64,000 nt of DNA. It comes from JBBQZP01 sp038207585 (GTDB lineage: Bacteria > Pseudomonadota > Alphaproteobacteria > Rhodobacterales > Rhodobacteraceae). The notes under the pieces were generated by a model. That model was not told where the DNA came from. It ran no database searches and saw nothing but the letters and a program-made list of their open reading frames with translations. The stretch spans positions 1 through 64,000 of the forward strand of contig JBBQZP010000010.1 in NCBI GenBank assembly GCA_038207585.1. The letters run 5' to 3'. Numbering within the stretch: position 1 is the stretch's first letter; every line of letters starts with the position of its first letter. Positions 17,161 through 26,440 of this stretch are shown in pieces. The position numbers and the translations under genes are program-made.

Positions 17161-19424
17161 CTGCCCCCCTTGCCTGTTTCGGCCGGTTGTTTTGCCCCAC
17201 GCCCGCGGCGTGCTTCGCGGGGCAGACGGATCACCGCCATTGCCCCCGCATGGTCGTTGCCTTCAAAAATCGCCGCATCCTCAAGTGTAAGGGTGCCGCC
17301 ATGTTCTTCGATGATCTTTTTCACGATGGGCAGGCCAAGGCCGGTGCCCTTTTCGCGGGTCGTCACATAAGGCTCGAACAGCCGCGCGCGGTCGGGCGGC
17401 AGGCCGATGCCATTGTCGGAAATGGTGATGACCGCTTCTGTCAGTTCCTTGGTCAGCGTTATGCGGACCTCGCCGCAAAAACCTTCGGGCACACCTTTTT
17501 CGATATAGGTTTCAATCGCTTCTCCGGCGTTTTTGATCAGATTTGTCAACGCCTGCGAGATCATGGTTTCATCAACCGAAAGCCTGATCGGCTCATCCGG
17601 CAACGCAGAAACCAGACGCACATCGGGCATCCCCGCCTCTTGCAACAACACCGCCGCGCGCAGGGTGGCCACCAGATCGGTGTCGCGGCGGTCGGGTTCG
17701 GGCATCCGGGCGAATTTGGAAAACTCATCAACGATGCGCCGCAAGTCATTGGTCTGGCGCACGATCACGTCGGCATACTGATCAAGATCATCGGCCTGAT
17801 CGCCGACCAGAGGGCGGAACTTGCGCTTGATCCGTTCGGCCGAAAGCTGAATCGGGGTCAGCGGGTTCTTGATCTCATGTGCGATGCGGCGGGCTACGTC
17901 ACCCCATGCCGCCATCCGTTGCGCCGAGACAAGATCGGTCACATCATCAAACGCCACCACATAGCCCTCAAGCCGCCCGGTTTCGGATTTGCGCACGCTC
18001 ATCCGCACCAGCAGGCTTTCCATCCGGCCCTGCCGCGTCAGGCGCACTTCCTCTTGTACCGCACCGCCCGCATCCCGCACCCGGTCGAACAGCGCGGCAA
18101 ACTCCGGCACCGCCACAGAAATGCGCCGGTCGGTTGACCCCGCCGGGAAATCAAGCAGACGTTCGGCGGCGCGGTTCACGAAATCGACCCGGCCTTCGGG
18201 GCTAAGTCCGATCACCCCCGCCGTGACCGACGACAGAACGCTGTCAAACAAACGCCGTCGCCCCTCGGTCTGGCTGTGGCTTTCGACCAGCGCGTCGCGC
18301 TGACCTTTCAGCTGCCGCGTCATCTGGTTGAAGATGCGGCCCAGCATCGCGATTTCATCATCGCCCTCTTCCTCGAACACCTGCACATCCAGATCACCGC
18401 CGCCGACCCGTTGCGCCGCCCCGGTCAGTCGCCCCACGGGGCGCGACAGGCGCTCGGCAAACCACAGGCCCAGCCAGATTGCGGCAAGGATCAGGATCAC
18501 GGCAAAGCCCAAATACAAAAGCCCGAATTCGAACAGCAAACGCCCGCGTTCGGCCTCTAGTTGGTGATAAAGCCGCACCGTTTCCTTGGTTTCATCCAGG
18601 AGTGACAAGATTGAGCCGTCGACGGTGCGCGACAGGAACAGATAGCGGTCGGGATAGGCGGTCAGATACACCAACGCGCGGAATTCGTTATTGGCCCAAT
18701 CCTGAATGACGACCGTTTCGCCTGCCTTGGCGCGGGCGATTTCTTCGGCTGTCGGGGCTGTGAAATCAAAGAGATACGACTTCTCGCCCCGCGTGACCAA
18801 CCGCCCGCCACCGTCGATGATAAAGGCCGCCAGAACCCCGCGCTGAATTTGCGCCTGACCCGTTGTCAGCACCGGGCGCAGGTCCTCATCCGCCAGAAAG
18901 AACGTCGATTGCTTGGTGACGTTCAGATAGGCGGCAAACGCCTCGGCATCGTCGGTGAGGTCTTTGGTATGTTCATTCTCATACGCCTCGGCGGCGGACA
19001 GCGAATTGCCGACCACCTGCCGGACCCGATCCGAAAACCAACCCTCAAGGCCCACGTTGATGGTGACAACGGCAAAGATAGCGACCAGAACCGTGGGCGT
19101 CAGCGCCACCAGCGCAAACACGCCCGACAGCCGCAGATGCAGGCGCGACCCCGCCGACTGGCTGCGCCGGTCGGACCAGATGCGCGCCACGCGTGCCAGC
19201 ACAAGCGCCGCCACGACCAGCACATAGACAAGGTCCGCCAAGAGCACGAACCGCAGCGCAGGCGAGGACGCGCCCTGATTGAGCGGCCCCATCACCAGAA
19301 GCGTGGAAATTGCCAGCACCGGCCCCAGCACGACCAGCCCCAGCGTCATCATCGTCTGCACGCGGCGCAAACGGCGCAGGCGCGACAACCTGACCCATGT
19401 ATTGCTGTGAACCGCGCTCGCCAC
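17157..19424 (-). CDS. ntrY: Nitrogen regulation sensor histidine kinase NtrY
   Basis: This is a 755-residue membrane sensor. N-terminal helices occupy about residues 25-125, followed by an extracytoplasmic sensing loop. A further helix near residue 310 leads into HAMP, PAS, HisKA (HEIKNPLTPIQLSAERIK) and HATPase domains with DNGIGLP and GTGLGLPIVKKI. It partners NtrX and in related bacteria responds to nitrogen and redox state. The start is GTG at 19424, preceded by a GGGGG tract. A 101-base gap separates it from ntrC and may hold its own promoter. Confidence 0.95.
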   Translation of the reverse strand: MASAVHSNTWVRLSRLRRLRRVQTMMTLGLVVLGPVLAISTLLVMGPLNQGASSPALRFVLLADLVYVLVVAALVLARVARIWSDRRSQSAGSRLHLRLSGVFALVALTPTVLVAIFAVVTINVGLEGWFSDRVRQVVGNSLSAAEAYENEHTKDLTDDAEAFAAYLNVTKQSTFFLADEDLRPVLTTGQAQIQRGVLAAFIIDGGGRLVTRGEKSYLFDFTAPTAEEIARAKAGETVVIQDWANNEFRALVYLTAYPDRYLFLSRTVDGSILSLLDETKETVRLYHQLEAERGRLLFEFGLLYLGFAVILILAAIWLGLWFAERLSRPVGRLTGAAQRVGGGDLDVQVFEEEGDDEIAMLGRIFNQMTRQLKGQRDALVESHSQTEGRRRLFDSVLSSVTAGVIGLSPEGRVDFVNRAAERLLDFPAGSTDRRISVAVPEFAALFDRVRDAGGAVQEEVRLTRQGRMESLLVRMSVRKSETGRLEGYVVAFDDVTDLVSAQRMAAWGDVARRIAHEIKNPLTPIQLSAERIKRKFRPLVGDQADDLDQYADVIVRQTNDLRRIVDEFSKFARMPEPDRRDTDLVATLRAAVLLQEAGMPDVRLVSALPDEPIRLSVDETMISQALTNLIKNAGEAIETYIEKGVPEGFCGEVRITLTKELTEAVITISDNGIGLPPDRARLFEPYVTTREKGTGLGLPIVKKIIEEHGGTLTLEDAAIFEGNDHAGAMAVIRLPREARRGRGAKQPAETGKGGR

Positions 19425-19525
19425 CGAAAACCCCCGTCAACGCGGTGGCTTGCAACAAAGCCTTCAACTACATCCTGTAGCAGGAATCGTGGTCAGGCCC
19501 GCAAGACACGCATGATGTTGCGGTT

Positions 19526-20896
19526 TTACATCAGTTTGCGGCGGCGTGTCACGCGAATATCCAACTCGGTGATCTTCTTGCGCAACGTATTGCGGTTGAT
19601 CCCCAGAAGATCGGCGCATTTCGCCTGATTACCGGCGGTGGCATCCAGCGCAATCTCGATCAGCGGCGCTTCAACCTCGCGCAGGATGCGTTGATAGACG
19701 CCTGCGGGGGGCAGTTGCCCGCCGTGCAGATCGAAATACCGCTTGAGGTGGCGTCCAACCGAAGCCGACAGTTTATCGGCCTCTGGGGCACCTTTCAGGG
19801 GTTCCATCATCGGCTGCGAACCCAGAACCGCCTCAATCTCAACCCGGGTGATGTCGGGTTCTGATGATGTGGCCATCAGGCGGCGCAGGGTGTTTTCCAA
19901 CTGACGCACATTGCCCGGCCAACCGAAACTACGCACCAGGGCCGTGGCCTCGGGCGACATCCGGCGCAGGGTGCCAAAATCCCGCTCGCCCCGCGCAAGG
20001 AAATGGTCCGCCAGCAGCGGAATGTCATCGACCCGTTCGCGCAGTGACGGCACATGCAGCGTCACACCGCCCAAACGGTAGAACAGATCCTGCCGGAACT
20101 GACCCGATTCGATCCGTGCGGCCAGATCAATCTGGCTGGTCGCCATGATGCGGGGGGCAGTGTCGCCCAGCATATCCAGCATCCGCACTGTGCGGGCCTG
20201 AGTTTCATCGTCGAAATCGGCAACCTCATCAAAGACCAGACTGCCGCCGCGCGCCCGTGCCAGCAGGGACGATGGCCCGTCGATGCCCTGCAGATCGCCA
20301 CCCTGTGCCACGACAAAAGGCATCGTGCGGCGGTCGGAAAAATCGTGGATCGCGCGGGCGATCAGCGATTTTCCGGTGCCCGATTCGCCGGTGACCAGAA
20401 CCGCAAGGTCGGTGTTCATCACGCGTGCCACCAACCGATACAGCGACTGCATCGCCGCGGTGCGCCCCACCAACGGCAGATCGTCGCCACCTTCACGCAC
20501 CGGGGCCGCAGCCCCGCGCGGGGGAACCCGGCGCTTGATCTCCAGCGCTTTGGCAGACCGCCTCATCAGGTCGGGCAGATCAAAGGGCTTGGGCAGATAA
20601 TCAAACGCCTCGGCCTCGGCGGCCTGAATCGCCGTCATGATGGTGTTCTGCGCCGAAATCACGATCACCGGCAGGCCCGGGCGCAGGGTGGAAATGCGCG
20701 GCAACGCCTCAAGCCCGTTGCCATCGGGCATGATCACATCGGAAATCACCAGATCGCCTTTCCCTTCCTCAACCCAGCGCATCAGCGTCATCATCGAGGA
20801 TGTCGCATGCACCTTGCACCCGGCCCGCGTCAGCGCCTGCGTCAAGACCGTGCGGATCGTGCGGTCATCATCGGCAACCAGAACCGTGCCATCCAT
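19526..20896 (-). CDS. ntrC: Nitrogen regulation protein NtrC (GAFTGA-less type)
   Basis: This is a 456-residue response regulator. The receiver carries D53 in LVISDVIMPDGNG, the AAA+ domain has P-loop GESGTGKSL and Walker B LVFDEVADF, and the end is a Fis-type helix-turn-helix (CADLLGINRNTLRKKI). The GAFTGA loop that contacts sigma-54 is absent; GPSSLLARARGG takes its place. NtrC of Rhodobacter capsulatus also lacks this loop and activates the housekeeping RNA polymerase instead (established knowledge), so the same is likely here. The start overlaps the ntrB stop (TGATG). Confidence 0.95.
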   Translation of the reverse strand: MDGTVLVADDDRTIRTVLTQALTRAGCKVHATSSMMTLMRWVEEGKGDLVISDVIMPDGNGLEALPRISTLRPGLPVIVISAQNTIMTAIQAAEAEAFDYLPKPFDLPDLMRRSAKALEIKRRVPPRGAAAPVREGGDDLPLVGRTAAMQSLYRLVARVMNTDLAVLVTGESGTGKSLIARAIHDFSDRRTMPFVVAQGGDLQGIDGPSSLLARARGGSLVFDEVADFDDETQARTVRMLDMLGDTAPRIMATSQIDLAARIESGQFRQDLFYRLGGVTLHVPSLRERVDDIPLLADHFLARGERDFGTLRRMSPEATALVRSFGWPGNVRQLENTLRRLMATSSEPDITRVEIEAVLGSQPMMEPLKGAPEADKLSASVGRHLKRYFDLHGGQLPPAGVYQRILREVEAPLIEIALDATAGNQAKCADLLGINRNTLRKKITELDIRVTRRRKLM

Positions 20897-22020
20897 CAGC
20901 GGATTTCCTTCTTGAGGGGGTGGCCGTCACGCGGAGCATTGTCTCGGGGGGCGACGGGAAGCGAAATGCGGAAAACGGTTCGACCGGGCGCGGAATCAAC
21001 CGCGATCCAGCCGTCATGATCGGCGATGATCTTGGCCACCAGTGCGAGGCCCAAGCCGGTGCCATTCTCGCGGCCCGAAACAAACGGTTCGAACACATCG
21101 GCGGCGATATGGGGCGGCAGGCCGGGGCCGTCGTCGATGATTTCAACCTGCAAGGGCAAGGGGTTGCCCGACCCATCCTTGCGGCGCAGGCGCAGCGACA
21201 GATCGTAGAAGGTACGCAGACGGATCGTGCCACCGTTGGGCCCCGCCGCCTCGGCTGCGTTCTTGATCAGGTTCAGAAAGACCTGCATCAGCGAATCCGT
21301 ATCGGCGAATGTGGCGGGCAACGAGGGGTCGTATTCCTCAAGTATCGTCATGCGGGCGGCAAAGCCCATCAGGGCGGAGCGGCGGGCGCGGTCCAGCGCA
21401 TCGTGGATATTCGCGGCCTGCCGGTCGGGCGGGCGCAGGTTGCCGAACTGTTCGACCTGCTCCAGCAGTTTCACGACGCGGCGGGTTTCCTCGACAATCA
21501 GGTCGGTCATCTCGCGGTCTTCTGCCGACAGGTTCATCGACAAAAGCTGCGCCGCACCCGAAATGCCGGCCAGCGGGTTCTTGATCTCATGCGCCAGCAT
21601 CTCAGCCATGCCGATCGCACTTTTGGCCGCCGATTTCGACCCGCCGCCACGCCCCAGACGGTCGGCAATATCGCGGGGTGACAACAGCAGCATCACGACA
21701 CCCGGATTATCGGCCATGGGTGCTATATGCACCGTGCAGCTTTGCGGCGGACGCTCGCCTGTGGTCACATGCGCGTCGTTGATCACGATGGGCGAGTGGT
21801 TGGAGCGGGCGCGTGCCAGCGCGGATTCGATATCGGCGTCAATCGACAGGCGGTCAAACACCGGCTGACCCTTCAACTGCCGGGAGGAGGTGTTCATGAA
21901 CGCCTCGGCCGCCGGGTTCGCCTCGATGATCAGGCTCGCGTCATCAATCAGCAGGGCCGCAATCGGCAGCGAGGCCCAGATGACCCCCGGCACAGGATAA
22001 GGGCTGCGGTATTCCATCAT
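20896..22020 (-). CDS. ntrB: Nitrogen regulation sensor histidine kinase NtrB
   Basis: This is a 374-residue cytoplasmic kinase with an N-terminal PAS domain (about residues 15-110), an H-box AHEIKNPLAGISGAAQLL, and ATP-binding boxes including DDGPGLP and GTGLGLALVAKI. It phosphorylates NtrC when nitrogen is limiting and is itself controlled by PII proteins. No transmembrane segment is seen, unlike NtrY. Its start overlaps the dusB stop (ATGA); a second ATG follows immediately. Confidence 0.95.
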   Translation of the reverse strand: MMEYRSPYPVPGVIWASLPIAALLIDDASLIIEANPAAEAFMNTSSRQLKGQPVFDRLSIDADIESALARARSNHSPIVINDAHVTTGERPPQSCTVHIAPMADNPGVVMLLLSPRDIADRLGRGGGSKSAAKSAIGMAEMLAHEIKNPLAGISGAAQLLSMNLSAEDREMTDLIVEETRRVVKLLEQVEQFGNLRPPDRQAANIHDALDRARRSALMGFAARMTILEEYDPSLPATFADTDSLMQVFLNLIKNAAEAAGPNGGTIRLRTFYDLSLRLRRKDGSGNPLPLQVEIIDDGPGLPPHIAADVFEPFVSGRENGTGLGLALVAKIIADHDGWIAVDSAPGRTVFRISLPVAPRDNAPRDGHPLKKEIR

Positions 22021-23006
22021 GCGGCGGCCCTTTGCGGCGACAGGAACGCTTGGCCAAGCGCGCGGATCACCACTGCCGGATCATCGGCGGTCACAACGCT
22101 TTGGCGGTGCGCGTCGCAGCCCGCAGCCTCCAGATACCAGCCCAGATGTTTGCGCGCGGTCTTGGTGCCAAGCTCGGTGCCGTAGAACGACAGCATGTCC
22201 TGATAATGCGCGATCACCATATCCGCCAGCGCCGACCCTTCGGGCACCACAGGAGCCGCGCGCCCGTAAAGTGCCGCCGAAATCTGCGCCAGAACCCAAG
22301 GCCGCCCCTGCGCACCGCGCCCGATCATCACCCCGTCCGCACCCGATTGCGCCAAAGCCTGCGACGCCGTGCCTGCATCCACGATATCGCCATTGGCAAT
22401 CACCGGAATACGCACCGCATCCTTGACGGCGCGGATTGCAGCCCAATCGGCCGCACCTTTATAAAACTGGCAGCGCGTACGGCCGTGAATCGTGATCATG
22501 CGAATGCCCGCAGCCTCGGCCCGCTGTGCAAGCTTGGGCGCGTTCATCAGCGCATCATCCCACCCCAACCGGGTTTTGAGCGTTACGGGCACCTTGACCG
22601 CCCCCACCACCGCATCAATCAACGTCAGCGCGTGATCCAGATCCTTCATCAGGGCCGATCCCGAATAGCCGTTCGTTACCTTTTTCGCAGGGCAACCCAT
22701 GTTGATGTCGATCACCCTTGCGCCCTGCCCTTCGACATATTTCGCGGCCTCGGCCATCCAGTACGCCTCGCGCCCGGCGATCTGCACCGAGGTTGCGGCC
22801 TGATCAAACCCCAGTTCAGCCCGCGCCCGCGCCAGAGGGCGGGCCTGCACCACCTCTTGACTGGCCACCATTTCAGACACGACCAGACCCGCGCCAAAGC
22901 GCGCGACCAACCTGCGGAACGGCAGGTCAGTGATCCCGGCGAGCGGTGCCAGAAGCACCGGGGGATCAAGGGTCAGGTCATCAAGGTGCAGAACATCCTC
23001 CCGCAT
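22017..23006 (-). CDS. dusB: tRNA-dihydrouridine synthase DusB (NifR3)
   Basis: This is a 329-residue flavoenzyme that reduces specific uridines in the tRNA D-loop. It shows APLAGITDLPFRRL near the start, the active-site NMGCPAKKVTNGYSGSALM and GRTRCQFYKG. The ATG at 23006 is preferred over GTG 23009 because AAGGA lies six bases before it. It is the first gene of the dusB-ntrBC unit, known in Rhodobacter as nifR3-ntrB-ntrC. Its promoter region is shared with the divergent ispDF. Confidence 0.93.
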   Translation of the reverse strand: MREDVLHLDDLTLDPPVLLAPLAGITDLPFRRLVARFGAGLVVSEMVASQEVVQARPLARARAELGFDQAATSVQIAGREAYWMAEAAKYVEGQGARVIDINMGCPAKKVTNGYSGSALMKDLDHALTLIDAVVGAVKVPVTLKTRLGWDDALMNAPKLAQRAEAAGIRMITIHGRTRCQFYKGAADWAAIRAVKDAVRIPVIANGDIVDAGTASQALAQSGADGVMIGRGAQGRPWVLAQISAALYGRAAPVVPEGSALADMVIAHYQDMLSFYGTELGTKTARKHLGWYLEAAGCDAHRQSVVTADDPAVVIRALGQAFLSPQRAAA

Positions 23007-23086
23007 CACCGTTCCTTTCAGCTATCCCTGCGACAGGGGCCTGACAACCGCGATGGCGCTTTAATTTTCATCAAAAGACGTCAGCC

Positions 23087-23101
23087 GCCTAATAAATAGG
23101 C
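23087..23101. promoter_or_regulatory. Small inverted repeat between dusB and ispDF
   Basis: GCCTA (23087-23091) and TAGGC (23097-23101) are 5-bp arms around ATAAA, inside the 177-base divergent promoter region. It may be an operator or a hairpin; no known regulator motif is recognised. Confidence 0.25.
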
Positions 23102-23183
23102 AAACAAGCGCCGAAAGCCCGGTGGATTGTCATGTCCGGTGGCATCCCCTAAACCTTTGGCAACGCTTCTTACCGGATTTCCC

Positions 23184-24326
23184 ATGCGCAGTGTCGTCAT
23201 CATCCTTGCCGCCGGACGTGGCACCCGCGCTGGCGGTGATCGCCCGAAGCAGTGGCAGATGCTGGAGGGGGAGCCGGTGCTGGCCCACACCCTGCGTGCG
23301 TTTGAGGGAATGGACCTTGTGGTTGTGCATGCGCCGGGGGATGGCGCTCGGGCGCAGGTGCTTGCCCCTTTGGCGCTGCTGGTCGAGGGTGGCGCGACGC
23401 GTGACGCATCCGTGCGCAACGCCCTGGAGGCGCTGGACGGGCAAGGCGTGGATCTTGTGCTGATCCATGATGGCGCGCGCCCCTTGGTCAGCGGCGCGCT
23501 GATCAGGCGGTTGCTGGCGGCGCTGGAGTCGTCGGTGGCGGCAGCCCCTGCCCTTGCCGTGACAGATGCGTTGTGGCGCGGGGGCGATGGATGCGTGACG
23601 GGGGTTCAGGCGCGCGACGGGCTTTTTCGCGCCCAGACCCCGCAGGCGTTCCGGTTTGACGCCATTCTTGCCGCCCATCGCGCCCATCCCGGCGGGTCTG
23701 CCGATGATGTAGAAGTGGCGCTTGCCGCAGGGCTGGACGTGGCCATCGTGGAGGGCTGCGATGACAATCTGAAACTGACCTATGCCGCCGATTTCGTGCG
23801 GGCATCGGCGATCGTAAGGGGGCGGCGCGGAATGGATATCAGGCTTGGCAACGGCTTTGACGTGCATGCGTTTTGCGACGGTGATCAGGTCTGGCTGTGC
23901 GGCATATCCGTGCCTCATACGCGCGGGCTTCTGGGCCATTCGGATGCCGATGTCGGTATGCACGCGCTGACCGACGCGATTTACGGTGCTTTGGCCGAGG
24001 GCGATATCGGCCAGCATTTCCCGCCGTCAGACCCGCAGTGGAAGGGGGCGGCGAGCCATATTTTCCTTCGCCACGCGATGGAACGGGTGGCTGCGCGCGG
24101 CTTTCGTCTGACCCATGCCGATGTGACACTGATCTGCGAGCGCCCCAAGATCGGGCCACATACAGTATCAATGCGGGAAGCGCTGGCGCAGATCATGGGG
24201 GTCGATGTGGAACGGATTTCGGTCAAGGCCACAACCTCGGAACGGCTTGGGTTCACCGGGCGCGAGGAAGGCATTGCCGCACTGGCCACCGCAACTTTGG
24301 TGCAGGACGCGGGGGGGCGGGCATGA
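23184..24326 (+). CDS. ispDF: Bifunctional IspD/IspF isoprenoid enzyme
   Basis: This is a 380-residue fusion. The N-terminal part is 2-C-methyl-D-erythritol 4-phosphate cytidylyltransferase (IspD), with ILAAGRGTRAGGDRPKQW. The part after about residue 216 is 2-C-methyl-D-erythritol 2,4-cyclodiphosphate synthase (IspF), starting MDIRLGNGFDVHAF with its metal-binding Asp and His, and GLLGHSDADVGMHALTDA. It catalyses two non-consecutive steps of the MEP pathway. The fusion is common in alphaproteobacteria. The start at 23184 (MRSVVIILAAG) is chosen because the open frame further upstream has no family similarity. The stop overlaps pgpA (ATGA). Confidence 0.95.
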   Translation: MRSVVIILAAGRGTRAGGDRPKQWQMLEGEPVLAHTLRAFEGMDLVVVHAPGDGARAQVLAPLALLVEGGATRDASVRNALEALDGQGVDLVLIHDGARPLVSGALIRRLLAALESSVAAAPALAVTDALWRGGDGCVTGVQARDGLFRAQTPQAFRFDAILAAHRAHPGGSADDVEVALAAGLDVAIVEGCDDNLKLTYAADFVRASAIVRGRRGMDIRLGNGFDVHAFCDGDQVWLCGISVPHTRGLLGHSDADVGMHALTDAIYGALAEGDIGQHFPPSDPQWKGAASHIFLRHAMERVAARGFRLTHADVTLICERPKIGPHTVSMREALAQIMGVDVERISVKATTSERLGFTGREEGIAALATATLVQDAGGRA

Positions 24327-24826
24327 CGCGGCTGTTCAGCATCTTTTTCGGCGCGGGCCTGCTGCGCCCTGCCCCCGGCACCTGGGGGTCGGCGGTGGCG
24401 GTAGTGCTGGGCTTGCTGATCGACCGGTATCTGGGGTTTCCGGTTTTCGTGGTGGCAACGGTTGCGGTGATCTGGCTGGGCTTTTGGTCCTGCCGGATGG
24501 AACTTGCCGCGCGCCCCGGCGATGATCCGTCCGAGATCGTGATCGACGAGGTGGCGGGGCAATGGATTGCGCTGCTGTTTCCCGCCGCCGCCTTCTGGTC
24601 GCGCGGGATGGAGGATTGGGCGCTGGTGGCATGGCCCGGCTGGGTCGCGGCGTTCCTGTTCTTCCGGTTGTTCGATATCTGGAAACCCGGTGTGATCGGT
24701 CGGGCCGACGCGCGTCAGGATGCCGACGGGGTGATGCTGGACGATCTGTGGGCCGGGGTTTTCGCGGGGCTTGCCACGATTGCTGCCGCTGCGGCCTATC
24801 ATCTGCCGTTGATCCTGTGGAAGTAG
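24323..24826 (+). CDS. pgpA: Phosphatidylglycerophosphatase A
   Basis: This is a 167-residue membrane protein that dephosphorylates phosphatidylglycerol phosphate. It has the N-terminal GLLRPAPGTWGS, the acidic motif EIVIDEVAGQW near residue 73 and KPGVIGRADAR, with about four hydrophobic helices. The start overlaps the ispDF stop by ATGA, and the end overlaps the start of cinA by ten bases, so ispDF, pgpA and cinA form a tight operon. Confidence 0.93.
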   Translation: MTRLFSIFFGAGLLRPAPGTWGSAVAVVLGLLIDRYLGFPVFVVATVAVIWLGFWSCRMELAARPGDDPSEIVIDEVAGQWIALLFPAAAFWSRGMEDWALVAWPGWVAAFLFFRLFDIWKPGVIGRADARQDADGVMLDDLWAGVFAGLATIAAAAAYHLPLILWK

Positions 24827-25281
24827 CCGCCCTGCTGGATCTGGCGCGGACGCGCGGCGCGCGCATCGCCTGCGCCGAAAGCTGCACCGGCGGCATGATC
24901 GCAGCCGCTTTGACCGATGTGGCGGGATCATCTGACGTCTTTGACCGCGGCGCCATCACTTATTCCAACGCCGCGAAGGTGGCGATGCTGGGGGTTCTGG
25001 AGGCGACGCTGGCCGAATTCGGCGCGGTCTCGGAGGCGGTGGCGGGTGAAATGGCGGCGGGTTTGCTCGCGCGGTCGATGGCAACGCATGTGGTGTCGGT
25101 GACCGGAATTGCAGGCCCCGGCGGATCAAACTTCAAACCCGAAGGCCGGGTCTGTTTCGGGCTGGCCGGCCCACACGGGGTAGCGCTTGAAACGGTGGAG
25201 TTCGGAGCGCTTGGCCGCGCAAACGTGCGCATCGCGGCGCGGGATCATGCGTTGGCGATGCTGGCTGCGGCTTTGATCTGA
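24817..25281 (+). CDS. CinA-type nicotinamide-nucleotide amidohydrolase domain protein
   Basis: This is a 154-residue, single-domain CinA C-terminal protein (PncC type), which deamidates nicotinamide mononucleotide in NAD recycling. It has AESCTGGMIAAALTDV at the start, TYSNAAK in the middle and VTGIAGPGGS further on. The start is GTG 24817, which overlaps the pgpA stop; the open frame upstream of it is an out-of-phase reading of pgpA. The N-terminal MoaB-like domain of full CinA is absent, as usual for this group. Confidence 0.88.
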   Translation: MEVAALLDLARTRGARIACAESCTGGMIAAALTDVAGSSDVFDRGAITYSNAAKVAMLGVLEATLAEFGAVSEAVAGEMAAGLLARSMATHVVSVTGIAGPGGSNFKPEGRVCFGLAGPHGVALETVEFGALGRANVRIAARDHALAMLAAALI

Positions 25282-25305
25282 AGGCTGCACGGGTGGCATG
25301 GGCGG

Positions 25306-25340
25306 ATGCCTCCGGCGGGAGTATTTTTGCAAAAATGAAG
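25306..25340. repeat. Dispersed Rhodobacterales-type intergenic motif
   Basis: In the 77-base gap between the convergent cinA and RatA-like genes lies GCCTCCGGCGGGAGTATTT followed by TTGCAAAAATGAAG. It contains CTCC/GGAG arms and the 14-base palindrome ATTTTTGCAAAAAT (25323-25336). A related motif (GGGGTATTTGTG, then AATGAA) occurs on the minus strand near 6811-6833. It may act as a 3'-end element. Confidence 0.5.
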
Positions 25341-25358
25341 TCGCGCGGAACGAAGGGG

Positions 25359-25817
25359 TCAGGCGGGTTTCGCACCGTAAAGTTCAGCGGCGCGGCGCTC
25401 AAACGCGCGGACCACGCGCTGCATCGCGTCATTGAAGACGATACCGATGATGCCTTGCAAAAGTGCGTTGCGGAATTCGAAATCGACGAAGAATTCAACC
25501 TCGCAATGCCCCTGTGTGGTGTCGCGGAAGCTCCAGGTAGAGTTCATGTGGCGGAACGGGCCGTTCAGATAGGTCGTGTCGATCTTTTTGCGTTCAGGGA
25601 AGAGGGTGACCTGACTGGTGAAGCGTTCGCGGAACACCTTGAACGAGATCACCAGGTCGGCCTCCAGCACCTCGCCCTCGGACGTGGGTTTGCGGGATGT
25701 GATGCGCGCGGCCGCGGTCCAGGGCAGGAATTTCGGGTAAGACGCCACATCGGCCACCAGATCGTACATCTGCTGCGCCGTATAGGGCAGCGGTTTGGTT
25801 TCGCGGTGGGTGGGCAC
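25359..25817 (-). CDS. RatA/COQ10-like START-domain protein
   Basis: This is a 152-residue SRPBCC-fold protein. It has the conserved opening YTAQQMYDLVADVASYPKFLPW, the middle RFTSQVTLFPERKKID and the end FNDAMQRVVRAFERRAAELYG typical of the COQ10/RatA family. Such proteins bind ubiquinone or lipids and assist respiratory chain function; in E. coli RatA was reported to inhibit 70S ribosome association. No antitoxin partner (RatB/RnfH-like) is adjacent, so the quinone role is more likely here. The start codon is GTG. Confidence 0.85.
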   Translation of the reverse strand: MPTHRETKPLPYTAQQMYDLVADVASYPKFLPWTAAARITSRKPTSEGEVLEADLVISFKVFRERFTSQVTLFPERKKIDTTYLNGPFRHMNSTWSFRDTTQGHCEVEFFVDFEFRNALLQGIIGIVFNDAMQRVVRAFERRAAELYGAKPA

Positions 25818-25888
25818 GGGCGGGCTTTCTTTGGCGTGACTTGCCCTTAGGTTTTGGGTAAGCCGGGGGCAGAAATCAAGAGGCCCTC

Positions 25889-26440
25889 ATGACGCAGCGA
25901 CCCTATGTGATCGACGAAATGATCTCGGCCAAGGCCATCGCCGCACGGATCGAGACTTTGAGCCGCGAGATAACCGCCTATTTCGCAGGCAGCGAGCGGC
26001 TGATTGTGGTGGGGCTTTTGCGTGGATCTTTCGTGTTCATCGCCGATCTGGTGCGCGAGATTGATCTGCCGGTCGAGGTCGATTTTCTGGAAGCCTCAAG
26101 CTACGGCGATGCGATGACATCAAGCCGTGAGGTGCGGATATTGAAGGATCTGCGCGGCGAAATATCGGGGCGCGATGTGCTGGTGGTTGAGGATATCGTG
26201 GATACCGGCTTTACCCTCTCGCACGTTCTGCGCCTGCTCAATTCGCGCGAACCGGCGCGGATTGCGGTTTGTGCGCTGCTGGACAAGCCGTCACGCCGCG
26301 AAGTGGATGTGCGCGCGACCTGGACGGGGTTTGATATTCCCGATGAATTTGTCGTGGGCTATGGCATTGATTACGCGCAACGAAACCGCAACCTTCCCTA
26401 TATCGGTAAGGTTCGGTTCACGGATGGCGATCCGGCGTGA
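25889..26440 (+). CDS. hpt: Hypoxanthine phosphoribosyltransferase
   Basis: This is a 183-residue purine salvage enzyme that joins hypoxanthine or guanine to PRPP. The PRPP-binding motif is VLVVEDIVDTGFTLS near residue 97, with LLRGSFVF and DFLEASSYGD upstream. Its stop overlaps the GTG start of a 59-residue membrane protein (GTGA), suggesting translational coupling. Confidence 0.93.
   Translation: MTQRPYVIDEMISAKAIAARIETLSREITAYFAGSERLIVVGLLRGSFVFIADLVREIDLPVEVDFLEASSYGDAMTSSREVRILKDLRGEISGRDVLVVEDIVDTGFTLSHVLRLLNSREPARIAVCALLDKPSRREVDVRATWTGFDIPDEFVVGYGIDYAQRNRNLPYIGKVRFTDGDPA

Noticed and set aside
22017..23006. Evidence for nitrogen fixation from the name nifR3
   Set aside because: The gene is tRNA-dihydrouridine synthase; no nif genes are in the window, and ntr genes occur in non-fixing bacteria.
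25359..25817. RatA as part of a toxin-antitoxin system
   Set aside because: No antitoxin-like partner is adjacent, and the family in alphaproteobacteria fits a COQ10-type quinone role better.
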